64,000 nucleotides of DNA from Terana coerulea. Taxonomy: Eukaryota > Basidiomycota > Agaricomycetes > Polyporales > Phanerochaetaceae. Both the position numbers and the translations under genes were made by a program. Location of the stretch: the NCBI GenBank assembly GCA_024811115.1, contig JAKOGH010000649.1, forward strand, positions 186,001 to 250,000. The letters are read 5' to 3'. The notes below the pieces were generated by a model, which saw nothing but the letters and a program-made list of their open reading frames with translations, had not been told where the DNA came from and searched no databases. This document shows positions 12,500-24,662 of this stretch, one piece after another (positions within the stretch are counted from its first letter, which is position 1; every line of letters begins with the position of its first letter).

Positions 12500-13098
12500 A
12501 CCGCCGCGCCGAGTTCATTAGGTACGCGCGTGAGAGGGGTACCGAGCCTGCGTAAGTGATCTCCCCAGATCCGGGACGGTAGAACGAGCTTGTTGCGGTG
12601 GCAGCGAGATGCAAAGTCCCAGATGCGTATTTTGACTATGACGGAGGGATAGAGTGTCTGTACCGTACGGATGGAGGACGAGAGCGTTGTTGCAGATGCA
12701 TTTCGAGACACGGAGGACGATGTTTGTACGGAACAAACAATTACCAGCGACGATCACTCGCCTGAACTCGTTTACCGCCGGCACTTCATTTCAGAGTATT
12801 CCTGCCTGCTTCTCATTTGTATCACTTCATACTCGACATGCTGTGTGTGTCGAACACTGGAATATCCGTCGAGATGCGACAGCGAGTACACCAGCGAACA
12901 TGTTACCTACCTACTTGAGAGTCCCGCCGCACAGCCCTCTACCACCACCGACTCGAAATCATCAGACTCAGAGGCATGGTCATGATGTCACTGCAAGTCC
13001 CGGCTATTCTCCAGTTTGCCACTGCTCGCGACGATAGCCCAGCTGCCTGACCTCTCCAACGACCACGAAGCATACATCGCTGCTACTATCAAGCCACT
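12500..13098. promoter_or_regulatory. Divergent spacer between SWR1 and acylphosphatase genes
   Basis: The two genes start back to back, so this stretch should hold both promoters. A frame reading ...LGTPLTRVPNELGAA at 12711-12502 could join SWR1 through a 53-base phase-0 intron (12449-12501), but it lacks an ATG and is left out of the model. Confidence 0.4.
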
Positions 13099-13494
13099 AT
13101 GGCTCTCAGATCTTTTGAATACGTCGTGAAAGGCACGGTCCATGGAGTCGGCTTTAGGCAATATGTGACGGGCGTAGCGAAAGCAGAGGGACTTGTGGGT
13201 TGGGTGAAAAACGACCCGGTGCGTTGCGCATATAGTCAGTCACTTGAGCTTGGACTCGGCACTCATGACAAGGTAGTCAGGAGATGTGGTCGGTACAGCT
13301 CAGGGAGAAGAAGCTGCGTTGACAAAACTGTACGTGTCCAATGTGTGAACTATGGTCTGTCATCTTCTCACTCGCCAGGTAGGAAGAAGGCACTCGAGAT
13401 TGGTCCTCGCTTGGCGAAAGTAGAGGGTGTAGAGATCAAGTCGGAGTCGTCAATAGATCGACTGCAATTCGACTCGTTTGACACTGTTCACTAA
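13099..13494 (+). CDS. Acylphosphatase
   Basis: Small cytosolic enzyme that hydrolyses acyl phosphates. Exons 13099-13218, 13277-13329 and 13383-13494 sum to 285 bases, giving 94 residues, the normal family length. The family signature is complete: KGTVHGVGFRQYV, in which the arginine binds the phosphate, and GWVKNDPSGDVVGTAQG, in which the asparagine (WVKN) is the catalytic residue. The C-terminal KKALEIGPRLAKVEGVEI strand-helix also matches the family. Both introns have GT..AG ends and keep the frame only with the acceptors chosen here (the second exon starts after GTAG at 13276, the third after GTAG at 13382). Confidence 0.93.
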   Translation: MALRSFEYVVKGTVHGVGFRQYVTGVAKAEGLVGWVKNDPVRCAYSQSLELGLGTHDKVVRRCGRYSSGRRSCVDKTVRVQCVNYGLSSSHSPGRKKALEIGPRLAKVEGVEIKSESSIDRLQFDSFDTVH

Positions 13495-14186
13495 GATGGT
13501 GAGTAGCTTTTCCTGCGATTTTGCCCCAATCAAGCTTAACTGTTGCTGCCCAGGGAGATACATAGATTTGAAGGCTCACGGATGCCGTGATTCAACTGCA
13601 GCACCCCAGAATGCCACTAAGTTGCACAGTACTCGCGATATCTCTTGAAGTTTGTTATAAGAATAATACCTTGCACGCATCAGGAGCTTTGCGGGACCGC
13701 AGAAGCTGAGTGTCAGAAACCTTCCTCAATCTCACGCATCTCCACGAGCCTCGGCTGCTTGCATCTAATCCACAGGTATGCCTAGAAGCTAGACGCCCAG
13801 GACTATCAAAGCCAACATCATTCCTGTCCCGCAGCCATGCAGAGCCATGCGTTGTCGCAGTTGTATGAGTCTCTCTGACTCTTACTTTAACTTTTACGAG
13901 TCAATGCCGGCCACAAAAGGGCGGCTCCGCAACATCCACAGGCACTCTGACCGTCTATGACTCCCAAGTTCGCAATATCTTGGTTAGGGCGTCTGAAACC
14001 ATGTGTACATGCGACCCCATGTGCCGCATTGGTCTTGTTCTCGCCCCTAGGCGATGGATGATCGAAGCTAGCCGGGCAATCAAACCACTGCAACACTGCG
14101 AGGTATATAACAACCCGAAGGCTTTGTAGATCAATCAACCGGTCCAACTCATCACACTCACAAGTTGAAGTTCAATCGTACCGACC
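13495..14186. other. Spacer between acylphosphatase and kinesin genes
   Basis: No gene is supported. A TATATAA-like motif near 14103-14109 lies about 80 bases before the kinesin ATG and may be its TATA element. Confidence 0.4.
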
Positions 14187-16713
14187 ATGGCGTCCTCTGC
14201 TGCACTCACCACCACCCACCTGCCCACCTTGCGTGCGTTACTGGAGGAGTGGCGCGCGAAGCAGCCCGCGGACACGTCCTTCGTGTCGCCCGCGCAAGAT
14301 ATCCAGATCAGGCTGGCGAGCGACGCCGCCGCGGGCGCGCAGGGCAAGGACATCGTCGTCGCGTTCCGGACGCGTCCGTCTCTGCCAAACGAGGCCGAGG
14401 AGAAGTTCCGTGTGGACGAAGTCAAGGACGACGTGCCCGCTGCGAGCGGGGGCGAAGGCGGCAGCGTGGTTGCAGAAGGCACGGCTGAACCTCTTGTGAA
14501 GCTGGAGTTTTGCCCTGGGATCACGACCAAGAGTTCTGAGCCGGGAGTGTTTGTCGCTCACGTCCCGGGGTGGAAGGTCAGCTCGGCTTCATACATATAT
14601 ACGTCCTTGGGTTGATTTATATATTGCGTGCAGTGGTCTGGACCTACGCTGACGCACAAGTCCTACGACTCAGACCTCGCCTTCGGACCCGACGTAGCTA
14701 ATGACGAGGTCTACCAACGAACGGTCGTCGCCAACGACGTGCGTCTTCTACTTCTTACTCTCCATACACTAATCAACCGGCTTTCCCGTAACTACCTAGT
14801 GCATCCCGCTTGCGCTGTCCGGCGGCATTGCCTGTATCCTCGCGTATGGCCAGACCGGGTCTGGGAAGACATACACCATGGAGGCGCTCGAACACCGCAT
14901 CGCGCGGGACCTGTTCGTCGCCGCCAGCCATGTCGGCGCGAAGCTGCTGGATGCGGAGAAGCAGGCGTCGGCTGGCCAGCTGGACAAACAGGAGGAGGCG
15001 AGCGAGACAACTCCTTCTAGCCCCACGGACGTGTTTGAGTTCAGCGTGAGTTTCCTGGAGCTGCTCGGGAAGCGCGCGGTGGACCTATTGGAGCCCTCGG
15101 AAGGCCTTGAAGTCGACGCCCAAGGGAACCCGGTGCGGAAGGAGGTCCCCATTCATGAAGACAAGGTAGATTTCCTTTGTAGATGTGCTAACACTACATG
15201 ATTACTCATACGTTGTAGAATGGCGACGTTCGTCCGCGGCTTATATCCCATGCAGTGGAATCCCCGGAGCACCTGGATGAGTTGATCACCTCAGCCTTGT
15301 CTCACAGGTCCGTAATCCTGAGGGTTTTCTAACGCCTGCCATGCTGACCAGGTAAACCGCAATTCAGACGCACCTCTGCCACCCTGCGGAATGCGTCGTC
15401 TAGTCGCAGCCACGCTGTGCTCACAATTAGGATCATGAACAAGCTTCTGCCGTTTGCCGATCCTGGCCAGCTCTTGCTCGTCGAGTGCGTCCCGCTATAA
15501 CATTGTCTTTATTCAGCGCTGAAACATATGTGTAGCCTTGCGGGGAGCGAGAGGTACGAAGACTCCAAGGCGCATGACAAGCAGCGTATGCTCGAGTCGC
15601 GCGAGAATAACAACAGTCTGATGAGCCTGAAGGAATGCGTCCGCGCCAAGGCCAAGATGGCCACTGAGGACGGCTTCGTGCACATCCCCCTGGCGCGGGA
15701 ACAAGCTTACCATGCTCCTGAAGGTCTGCATCCGCCATGTTGTCGAGCGAAACATGCTTATGTACACCGCACTTATCAGCCGATCTTCGACCCCGAGTCC
15801 CGCCAGCCGTCCAAGACGCTCATCATCGCCCACGTCTCGCCGCACATCCAAGACACGGTGCACAGCGTCAACACGCTCTCGTACGCGTCGCCGTTCAAGA
15901 CGTCCCTGCCGAAGCCCCGCGGCCCTGCGCCGTACGACGCCGCCGACCCGCGCACGTGGGACCACGAGCGCACCGCCGCCTGGCTGTCCGACGAGTTCGC
16001 GCGGCGGGTGAAGCAGCGCCTCCAGCAGGCGCACAAGACGCGGGCGGACAAGGCGGCACGCGAGGGCAAGCGGCTCCGGCCGTTCGACGACGGCGCGCCG
16101 GTGCCGGCGGTGGTCGACGTCGGCCGGCTGTGCCCGCCAGGCATGACGGCGAAGAATTACGGGCAGATGTACACGACCGAGTTCGTGCAGCGCTGCCTCG
16201 CGTGCGCGACGGTGGACGAGCAGTTCCGGACGAACGTGGTGACCAACATGGCCGTGGAGGTCGTCGGGCGGCTGTTCTACCTCATCCTGACCGCGAAGAC
16301 GCAGAAGCGGCGGAACATCATGAAGAGCCGGAACGCGGTCTCGTTGGAGGCGACGTACGGTAGGTCTTCCCTCGCTTCTGCCAGATCCTTCTCGTAGTTC
16401 TGACTGTATCTCCTTCGTATGTGCAGGCGCGTCGCCGCACCCGACGATCCCTGGCACGAACGTCCGGATGCCCGAGGGCGAGGCGCCGGAAGACAGCATC
16501 TTCCGGCTGTACACCAAAGAGCAGTTCGTCGCGGCGGCGACGAAGCGCGGCGCCGGATGGTACGAAGTGATCAACGCCGCCGTCGTCGAGGCGCGGAAGA
16601 GCAAGGTCTCGTCCGAGATGGTGTGGCAGCTCGAGGTGAAGACTGTGATGAAGATGATGGAGGAGGAGTACGGTCACGCTGGTAAGTCCACAGATGAGAG
16701 CGCCGACGCTTAG
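14187..16713 (+). CDS. Kinesin-like motor protein
   Basis: Microtubule motor ATPase. Exons 14187-14576, 14634-14738, 14800-15165, 15219-15307, 15368-15484, 15536-15723, 15780-16359 and 16427-16713, about 706 residues. Motor motifs in order: FRTRP strand, AYGQTGSGKTYTME (P-loop), NASSSRSHAVLTI (switch I), LVDLAGSERYED (switch II), then NKLTMLLK and TLIIAHVSPH with NTLSYAS before the neck. A C-terminal 250-residue tail follows with no coiled coil recognised. An extra C in the run 15686-15690 breaks the frame just before NKLT; removing it makes the exon sum 2,121, exactly 707 codons, so an assembly error is likely. Motor-first layout and the switch regions would allow a kinesin-13-like assignment, but this is not certain. 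A GTAAGT at 16681 could add a 3' exon. Confidence 0.88.
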
Positions 16714-17386
16714 ATGACATGTAGAGAATAATCGTATGTTGTATATAATTGATGATGTACCATAGAGAGACTAGCTTGCCCCAATGTGTCAAAGTTGGGG
16801 ATGATGCCAGTGACCCTGAAGTCGGGTACTAGTGATGTCTCATCATAGGTTTTGCTCGAATGCAGGTGAGTCTTCCGCCTTTTGCTGTTATATATCAACG
16901 GTCATGAGCACTTTCAGTGAAAGTCCCACCCTAACGGGGTGTCAGCTGGCCCGGCTCGAACTGTGTCTGCGGGAGGCCTGTCTAAAAGCGGCAAGTGCGC
17001 CACAAAGCTCCCGGCGAAAAGGTGACGTAACACTGATGACCACACGAGCCGGACACCGACCCGGGCGCGCCGCGGAGGCCGTCCTGGTCGGTTTGCCGCA
17101 CGGGCTCGCGCGGCTGGCGGTGGCTGACCCACATCATGTCCTTAGACTCCTTACCGAGCGATGTTAGTGATCACTGATCCTTTCCAAGCATCGAGTCAGA
17201 CTCAGAGTCGGATCGGCCAGGGGCCCTGCCGCCGCAGATACGCAAGCTCTGAGCGCGATCGCACGCGTTTACTTTCGGAGGCTAAACCCAGTTCCGGACC
17301 CTACAAAGGCTCTCCGCATCGCGCTCCAAACCAAGCTTGTCTCTTGCCCCCTCCTCGACCCGTCCAGTCTGCTCAGAACGCCAAAC
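16714..17386. other. Spacer between kinesin and SNG1-like genes
   Basis: No gene seen. It should hold the kinesin 3' end and the promoter of the downstream membrane-protein gene. Confidence 0.4.
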
Positions 17387-19252
17387 ATGAATAACGACCG
17401 ACCATTCACGCACCACATTTTCGAGAAGGACCCTGTGTCCCAGCGGGCAATCCAGACCTACTTCAAGACCATATTTGGGGTCACTGTTATGATTACTCTA
17501 ACAATATGGAGCATTCTGGGTATTTACTGGGGTAAGTTCAGACGATTCTGTTTCGGTTCATAAGCTTACCTCGCAACCCATGTTAGGCGCGAACTGGAGG
17601 TGCGCATATAGTCTACTTCCTATCAAACAAATGGACTGAATTTGGCATGTGCTTAGATTCGAGACCGGAATCCACAAACTAAACGGATGGATAGTCGACT
17701 TTGACGGCGGCCAAATAGGACAGACGATAACACAAGCCTACATGAACAACACCGGCATGAAGAACCAGATTTCGTGGTACACCGTGCCCGCCAGCGATTT
17801 CCCGAACGGGCTGAGCGACGTCGCGGACGCGATCGTCAACGAGCGGGCGTGGGCTGCCGTCGCGATCCACCAGGGCGCCTCGGACCGTCTGAACGCCGCG
17901 ATTGCGGCCGCGAACGGCGACGGCTATAGTAACCAGGTCGCCACCGCGTATGGCGTGGAGGCCAGGAACGAGAACTCTTAGTGAGTGCGCTGTCGAGAGG
18001 ATTACTTCGCAAAATATTGACAGACTTGACAGCGTGTTCTTCGTCGAGCCGCAGATCATAGCACCGATGGAACAAGCGATCGCAGCTTATCCCATGAAGC
18101 AGGCGCAACAACTGGGCACAAACATCGACGGCCTCCTGCGCACCGCTCCTTCACTTGTCTTCGCGCCTGTCAATTACACGATGGACAACCTCCGACCGTT
18201 CGATATCCAGGTCGGCACGGCCATCGACTTCGTCGGCTTGATCTACATGCTTATTCTTGCCGTAAGTACTGCTTGGCGCTTTCTTGTTATGCCTCGTTGC
18301 TCATTTCTCTCTTTGTCCAGTTCATCGCTGCTGTAAGTTTTGAACAGTGTCCTTCTTGACGTTAATATTCACGGCGCATACAGTTAGGGAAACTACAACG
18401 CACGGGTCATGCTCACCGGACTCGAGAGACGGCTGACCCTCGGCCGCCTGATAGCACTTCGCCTAATCGTGCCCCTGGTCGTGTACTTCGTAAGTCTCCC
18501 TCATTCCATGCACAAGCAAACACTCACGTCATCTCCCAGTGGCTCTCCTGTACGTCCATTCCGAGCCACTCTCGAGGCAAAGCTAACACCCTGCACAGTG
18601 GCGTATGCGCTTCTTAGTATATTCTTCCACGTCCCATTCGACCGCCAGTTCGGCCACGGCGGCTTCGTTATCTTCTGGATGCTCTCCTGGCTGGCCAGTG
18701 CGTAGCGCTTCTTCTCCTCTATTACCCCGCACTCACCCACCACCTGCCGCAGTGCTCTCCCTCGGCCTCGCCATCGAAGCCATGGTGACCATCCTCACCG
18801 TGCGCTTTATACCCTTCTTCCTCGTCCCCTGGATCATCAGTGAGTCTCCTATAGCTCCCCGCGCTGTAGTGTTCATGGGCTGACCATGCGTGTCACAGCG
18901 AACGTGTCCGTCGTGTTCTTCCCGATCGAGATCCTGCCGACCATCTTCCGGTACGGCTACGCGATGCCGTTCTACAACGTCTCGCGCGGCGTCCGCACGC
19001 TCCTCTTCCGCACGCGCAACCAACGTACGTCCTTTTCCCTTCCTTCCCCTCCGCGCCGGACACTGACGTGGGTATCTCGCACCATGTCTAGTGGGCCTGA
19101 ACTTCGGCGTCCTCTTCGCGTGGGTCGCCGTCTCGCTCGTCACAATCCCGCTCTTCCAGTGGTACATGCGCCGGAAGCACCTGAAGGAGTACCGTGCGCA
19201 GATGCGCGGGGGCGAGAAGGACGATGCGGGCTCCGAGACGACGCAGGCGTAA
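17387..19252 (+). CDS. SNG1/DUF3533-family membrane protein
   Basis: Polytopic membrane protein of the fungal nitrosoguanidine-resistance (SNG1) family. Eleven exons (17387-17531, 17587-17599, 17657-17980, 18033-18261, 18321-18332, 18388-18489, 18540-18549, 18599-18697, 18753-18839, 18899-19024, 19092-19252) sum to 1,308 bases, 435 residues. Topology: one N-terminal helix (FGVTVMITLTIWSILGIYW), a 190-residue soluble loop with WTVP-like repeats, then about five helices (VGLIYMLILAFIAA, IVPLVVYFWLS, GFVIFWMLSWLAM, FIPFFLVPWIITNVS, VLFAWVAVSLVTIPLF) and a basic tail. This matches the helix-loop-helices layout of DUF3533. Three exons are only 13, 12 and 10 bases long, yet each keeps the frame. 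By family it affects drug resistance or lipid export; the real substrate is unknown. Confidence 0.85.
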
Positions 19253-19682
19253 CGGCCGCACACGCTTTACGAAATCAGGAGAACAGGACTGAGATTGGGC
19301 TCGTTTCAAAAGCTGACATCATATGCCTAGACGACACGAATATTAAACGTACGAGTGCATCCTTCCACACACTAATCGTATACCACACATGTAACCTCGC
19401 ATAATTGTATCTAATACTTTGGGCTGCGTCCCGCCTTCAGTCTAGTATTGCTTGATTTTCTTCAGGGATAGAGGTTTGAGGTGCATGGGCTTACGCAGGA
19501 GGCCCCTGGCTGGGACGTGGACGTGCAATTTCCCGGAAGAGCCTGAGGTCTTCCACCTGGCACTGGTGTATCTTTAGCTGCGGCACTCTTGACTACGTTG
19601 TCGCCTGCGACGCACCGCCCTCAGCGCGTCCCGCCGTCAAGCAGCGGCCAACGCACCTTCGGCCCACACTCGCACGCGCTCC

Positions 19683-20082
19683 CTACGCCCTGCGCGCGAC
19701 GTTCTGCTGCGCAGCCTCCATGAGCCGCAGCTCCCTATCCGCGCCCTCCCGCTCCCGCACCTCGTCCGCCGCCGCCGCCTCCTGCAGCACAACCGCCTAC
19801 ACACACCGTGTGCCGTCCCCACGTCCGTCCGTGAGCCTTCCGCCCAAGCATGCAAACAGCTAGCCACTGACCTCTGCACGCATCCCAAAACGCCCGTCAG
19901 CACAGCCGTATGCGCCAGTTGCGAGCAGGGAAGCACGCACCTCGCCCCCGCCGCAGGGTGTCAAAGTGCACGGCGCCGATCATGTACGTCCCCCAGGCGG
20001 TGATGCCTACGAGGGAGTAGAGCAGCCCGCGGTGCAAGACGTCGCCCGTAGGCATGGCGCGCAGCCTCTGGAACATCGACAT
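19683..20082 (-). CDS. Small single-helix membrane protein (mitochondrial-assembly type?)
   Basis: Predicted 85-residue protein. The first exon (20082-19941) starts MSMFQRLRAMPTGDVLHRGL and has one membrane helix, LLYSLVGITAWGTYMIGAV. The last exon (19796-19683) encodes a charged helix (LQEAAAADEVREREGADREL) and ends at TAG. The two can be joined in frame only through a 2-base exon AG at 19872-19873, flanked by a good acceptor (GCGTGCAG) and donor (GTCAGT); the sum is then 258 bases, 86 codons. Direct joining of the outer exons shifts the frame into a glycine-rich nonsense reading. Small one-helix proteins with a charged tail are common in respiratory-chain assembly, but the family was not identified. 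Confidence 0.55.
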
Positions 20083-20471
20083 GTTGGGTTTGCTTCGTTC
20101 ACTGGCGGGCCCTGACACAGCGAGACGGAAATGTGGATGAGAGACGAACGAGAGCTCGAGCGCCAAGCGCTTTGGAACACCAGGAATAGTACGGGCGCTT
20201 GCATGCGGAATTCGTTATTCAATGCTAGAGTTGCAGCTGTGGAGTCACTCAAGTACTCGCCAGAGAAACATTCGCGCAAGTTCACACAACGAGATCATAT
20301 ACTAGTGGTGGGTGTATGATTGCAAGTGAACAAGATATGATATCCGACGATGATAGAAGTACAGGAGGGCGTGAAAATGCATGCAGCAAAGGCGAAGCAA
20401 GGCACCTCAGAACGTAACAGAAGCACAACCGAGGCACAGCGTGCCGGCATCATGAACTACAGTCTCCCAAT

Positions 20472-22134
20472 CTACGCCGTCGCGTTGTTGAAGATCAACA
20501 AGTTGACGGTGTCCTTCGGGAGGTCCGCGAGCGCGTCAGCGGTGGACAGCGCAAGGAGCGCCTTCTTCAGCTGCTTCGGGCTGAGCGTCTCGGGCTCCTT
20601 GGGCGTCGGCGCAACCTCCTCAACGAGGCTCGGCGGCGGGAGGAACGCGGTCATCCATCCCGGGAGAGCCGCGTGCGCGATGGCATACGCATTCGAGAAC
20701 GACGCTGGCGCGAACAGAGAAAGCGGCTGCGGGACGAGGTCGGGCGACACGTTGGGGTTGAAGGTCTTGGAAGGGTAAAGGGACAAGAGGTATGCGAGCA
20801 TGCCGGCGGTGTGAGGCGAGGCCATGGAGGTGCCAGACATAATAGTGGTTGGCCTTCTTGCTACCGATGTAGGTGGACTTGATCTGCAGGCCTACGGATA
20901 TAGGTGAATAAAGACCGAGATTGAAGGGGCGGATATACATACCAGGGGCGAAGACATCAACACACTTGCCGTAGTTGGAGAAGTAAGCACGCTCGTCACC
21001 GAGGGTTGAAGCACCAACAGTGACTGCGTTCTCCGCGGCAGCGGGAGAGTAGCTGCAAGCATCTCGGTTGTCATTACCTGGGCGCAATGAGCATGTGATT
21101 GCAAGAAATAAAACTAAGGATAACGTACCAGCAGCAACGGCGAAGTGAAGGCCGTTGTCGACAGCAGCGTTGACAGTGTCGTCGAGGGCACGGGACTTGC
21201 CACCGCCGAGCGACATGTTGGCAACGGAACCCTTATGAGAGGTCTTGCCGGTAGCAGCATACTCCGCCTTCGCTGCGGCAGCCTGAGCCTTGGCAGAGTC
21301 AGAAGCAAAGACGACACCCGCAACGACGTCGCTCATGGTGCCACTGCCGTTCGAACCGAGAACCTTGACGGCGATGACGTGGGCAGCTTTGGCGACGCCG
21401 TAAGTCTTGGAAGCGATGGTACCCGCGCAGTGCGTGCCATGACCGTTGTTGTCCTCGTCGACATCATTCTGAGGGACCGTCTTGCCCCACGAAGCACGAC
21501 CTTCGAAATCCTCGTGGTCGATGTTGATGCCGGTATCGACGATGTAAACATCGACGCCTTCGCCACCCTTGGGGTCGTACTGGTACTTGCTGTAGGTGCC
21601 GAGGCGAAGCTTCTGACGGTGGCTCACACGAGCAAGACCCTAATGATGTGGCGTTAATGACGACGCGTCAGCGCGCGTATTGGTGGACACGTACCCATGG
21701 TGCACCCTGCTGCGTCTTCTGTGTCGAGTCGAGCTCAACCTCCAGAGTACGAACAATCTGGTCCTTCTCGACATAATCGACCTCCGGCAACTGTCGTATC
21801 CGATCAATGACCGCCTCGTTGAACATTCCGGCGTAGCCCTTGACATGGCTATCGTAGACATGGCGGATGCCGTCCGCGAGGTCGTCGCCGACCAGCGGGC
21901 TCTCCTGGTGAGAGAACTGAACAAAGTTCAGGTGGTTCTGCATGAGCACAGCCGCGGTTGCGGGCTTCAGCATCACGATGTACGAGTTGTTGACAGTGCC
22001 ATGGGGGTGCTCATCGACGTGCAACGGCGCGACCGAGAACATCGAGTTCTCACGGGGGATATCATGGGGGTAGAGAGCGGAGTCGCTGCCGCACCAAGGG
22101 CGACAGCAAGGACAGTGAGGTAGAGAGCGGGCAT
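20472..22134 (-). CDS. Secreted subtilisin-like serine protease (S8, proteinase K type)
   Basis: Extracellular or vacuolar endopeptidase made as a pre-pro-enzyme. Exons 22134-21695, 21639-21129, 21077-20943 and 20891-20472. A signal peptide (MPALYLTVLAVALGAAA) is followed by an inhibitor-I9 prodomain (NNSYIVMLKPATAAVL ... VDYVEKDQIV) and the catalytic domain with the Asp (VYIVDTGINIDHEDFEG), His (NGHGTHCAGTIA) and Ser (SGTSMASPHTAG) motifs of the triad. The frame is off by one twice: just after the signal peptide (about 22078-22090, one base short) and just before the catalytic serine (TT at 20849-20850, one base too many). With both corrected the sum is 502 codons. So either an intact gene with two assembly errors or a young pseudogene. 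Confidence 0.85.
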
Positions 22135-24662
22135 GGTCGTCGTCGTTCGGGGGATCGAGAACGACGTTGTGGGAAAGCGCTTCCGCAGTCCCGAGCCAGA
22201 TAACCCGACACTGTGTTTGGCTGTGTTTGGCTGGGGGCTGTCCGATGACTTAACCTTATCAAATGCAGCCGAATACTATTATTGGATCAACGATTGATAC
22301 TCCGCGCTGGTAACCCGGTATTGACGGCCTATATAAGGTTAACGTCATCATCTGAGTATGAAATCCACCGGATATTCCGAATATTCAGTCAGGCTTCCGA
22401 GGGGTTATCCGGATAACTGACCTCGGTTCGCCACCCCGTAATACCTCTGACCATGACTCGGACGACCGCAACCAACGCTTTCAAACCAGGCTGATTCTGC
22501 GGCTGCGCTGGCTGACGTTCACCCTATCTGAAGAGGGAAGGTCCACGCTGCGCCCGCAAACACCTACGATGGCGACGGTACGGCGGCGGCACAACCCTTA
22601 TCTGGACCATTGCGCGAGGTGAGGCAACCCTCGAAAGCACGCGACTCGGAGCTGTGCGAGAGACATGCTTCGCAAACGAGGAAGCCCCAGCTCAGGCAGC
22701 AAGTCGTGGCTGTCCACATCCAGGCGTATCTGAAGCCGGATTCGTGACTACGCATATGTCGTAATGTTGTGTTTACGGCAGGGAGTCAGTTCGACTTCGA
22801 ACGATAGGAACCCATGTACAGGGACATTCATGCCAATGCGAAGCAAACTGTCTGTAAGTAAGCAAGAAAAGCAGAATTCAGCGGTTGTTCATGCACAGAT
22901 ATATTCAGATCTCGCTCACCGCATGCGTATGAAATTGTTGCTGCCGCGCCAGAGAGTCAAGCTCTCTTTGCAGTCGAAGGTTTGTCGCCCCGGGACAGCA
23001 AATCTTCGTCATAAAACTCTGTTGAAAGGCGCTGTATCTGGTTAGTACTTTAGCTCAAGTCCTGACATGCTGTGGCTGAAAATCTCCATACTAGTCAAGC
23101 TGTTTAAGACCCAACACAGTAGCTCCAAGTCATAAAGCGGTGCCGTGCGCTTGTTTATCACCACCGCCACCCGCATTTACTTCCAAGGCAGCTATGCACC
23201 CTTGACAGTCTGCCGCACCACGTCCGCGTTTACAGGCGTTTACCGATACGGGGACAAGAACCTCCATGGCGAGCGGTTCAAGCCAGCTGCCATAGCCTTG
23301 GTTGGAGACAGCGACACCGCGGATTTGCAGCACCGCACGTGCATACGCCATGCCATCGGAGATGTCACTGTACGAAGTAGGGCAATCCTACGCAGCGAGG
23401 TTGTGAGTGTCGCTTCAAGTTGGAGGACGGTCCTGGTGCCTCGGCGTCGTCGCATGCGCACGCATCATTGGCACCATTGTTTTTTGTTGCAGTGTTACGA
23501 TGACGTTAGGCGAGATAGTTTCACTGCTGGCTTTCGTAATAGCAAATAGCTAGTAAACTTGGCACGTCTCACTTCAAGTCGAAACTTCACCAAATCACCC
23601 TAAGTGCTAGGAGGCTGCATATTCCAACAGTGCACGGATCTCCGCTCCTAAACTGCATGAACACGTGGAGAAAGCCAGATCTATGAGTTTGTACGTAGGA
23701 TGAAGGAATTACATGAATTGCTGCGGTTACCACGTTCGTCATCCCAACGTCGTCCCGACGACTTCCATTTACGGCTATTCCCGCCACTTGATCATGGGCG
23801 CCTGCATCTTGCCTTCCGCCGCCATGCTCTGGCCATGGACTTTTCAGACGAACTTTCGTTATCGCTGGCTTTCCGTCCACCGATATAACAACCTCGGCAG
23901 GATTTAATGTAAGATCTGCGTGCTGAAAATGGTATTCGTGACTTCTCACTCGCTTGCAATAGATGAGCCTGTTGACCCACGGTGCAGGCGGTCGCTCCAA
24001 AGTACAACAGGCAGTACTAATCCTGGTGAGCGCACAGGAATGTGAATCATTCAGCCCGTATAGAAGCTTTCGCGAGTGCAAGCGCGCCCGCTACGTACAC
24101 TTGGAGTGCACGCTGTCTACAACACGCATATAGTCGGGTTTCAACTGACTGGGGCTTTTTGCCCGGGAGGGTTGGAAAGGGTCGCGCACCCAGCTGTCGC
24201 GATGACTCCCTCAGCGCCACAAGGGTGGTTCAGTTGCATGGTCCGTGTTTGTTTTCTTTGCGGGTTATTCTGGTTGTCCAATTTTCTGCCTGGCAATCGT
24301 ACCGTCGTACGTGCAGATCCCGAGACCGCTCGACAAGCGTAGTCCGCCACACCCCCTGCCGTCACATCCCTTTCCGTCCTTTGTCGTTGGAATCAAACAT
24401 GTCCGAGCGCAGCCTCTGTCCATGCCGGACCGACATCACTGGCGCCCATCTCCGCGGCAGTGCTTGATGATCCGCTGCGGTGCACCATCCAACTTTGCAT
24501 GGCTACCCTTTCTGCATCGGTCTACTCTACCCTTCATTGTCCACCTCGACGTTCTGTTCATCGACGTCGCATATAAGGACAGCACTGACTTGTTGACCCT
24601 CAAGACAGCATACCTCAACTCGTATCTCCCGAAGTGTTCGTCCGCACGAGGCCCAGCCTTAA
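22135..24662. other. 2.5-kb stretch without a supported gene
   Basis: Upstream of the subtilisin the first bases hold a short tandem (GTGTTTGGCT twice near 22210-22230) and a TATATAAGG near 22329. Open frames on the minus strand at 23130-23351 and 23587-24081 reach 70-160 codons but show no domain, signal peptide or convincing splice pattern, so none is called. Confidence 0.4.

Noticed and set aside
12502..12711. Possible extra 5' exon of SWR1 ending VPNELGAA
   Set aside because: It joins in phase through a 53-base intron but has no in-frame ATG and poor protein character in its first half.
16081..16604. Long minus-strand frame opposite the kinesin
   Set aside because: GC-rich antisense shadow of the kinesin tail with no family features.
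23587..24081. 164-codon open frame on the minus strand
   Set aside because: No domain, signal peptide or orthology-like segment, and no splice pattern; the length is reachable by chance in GC-rich DNA.
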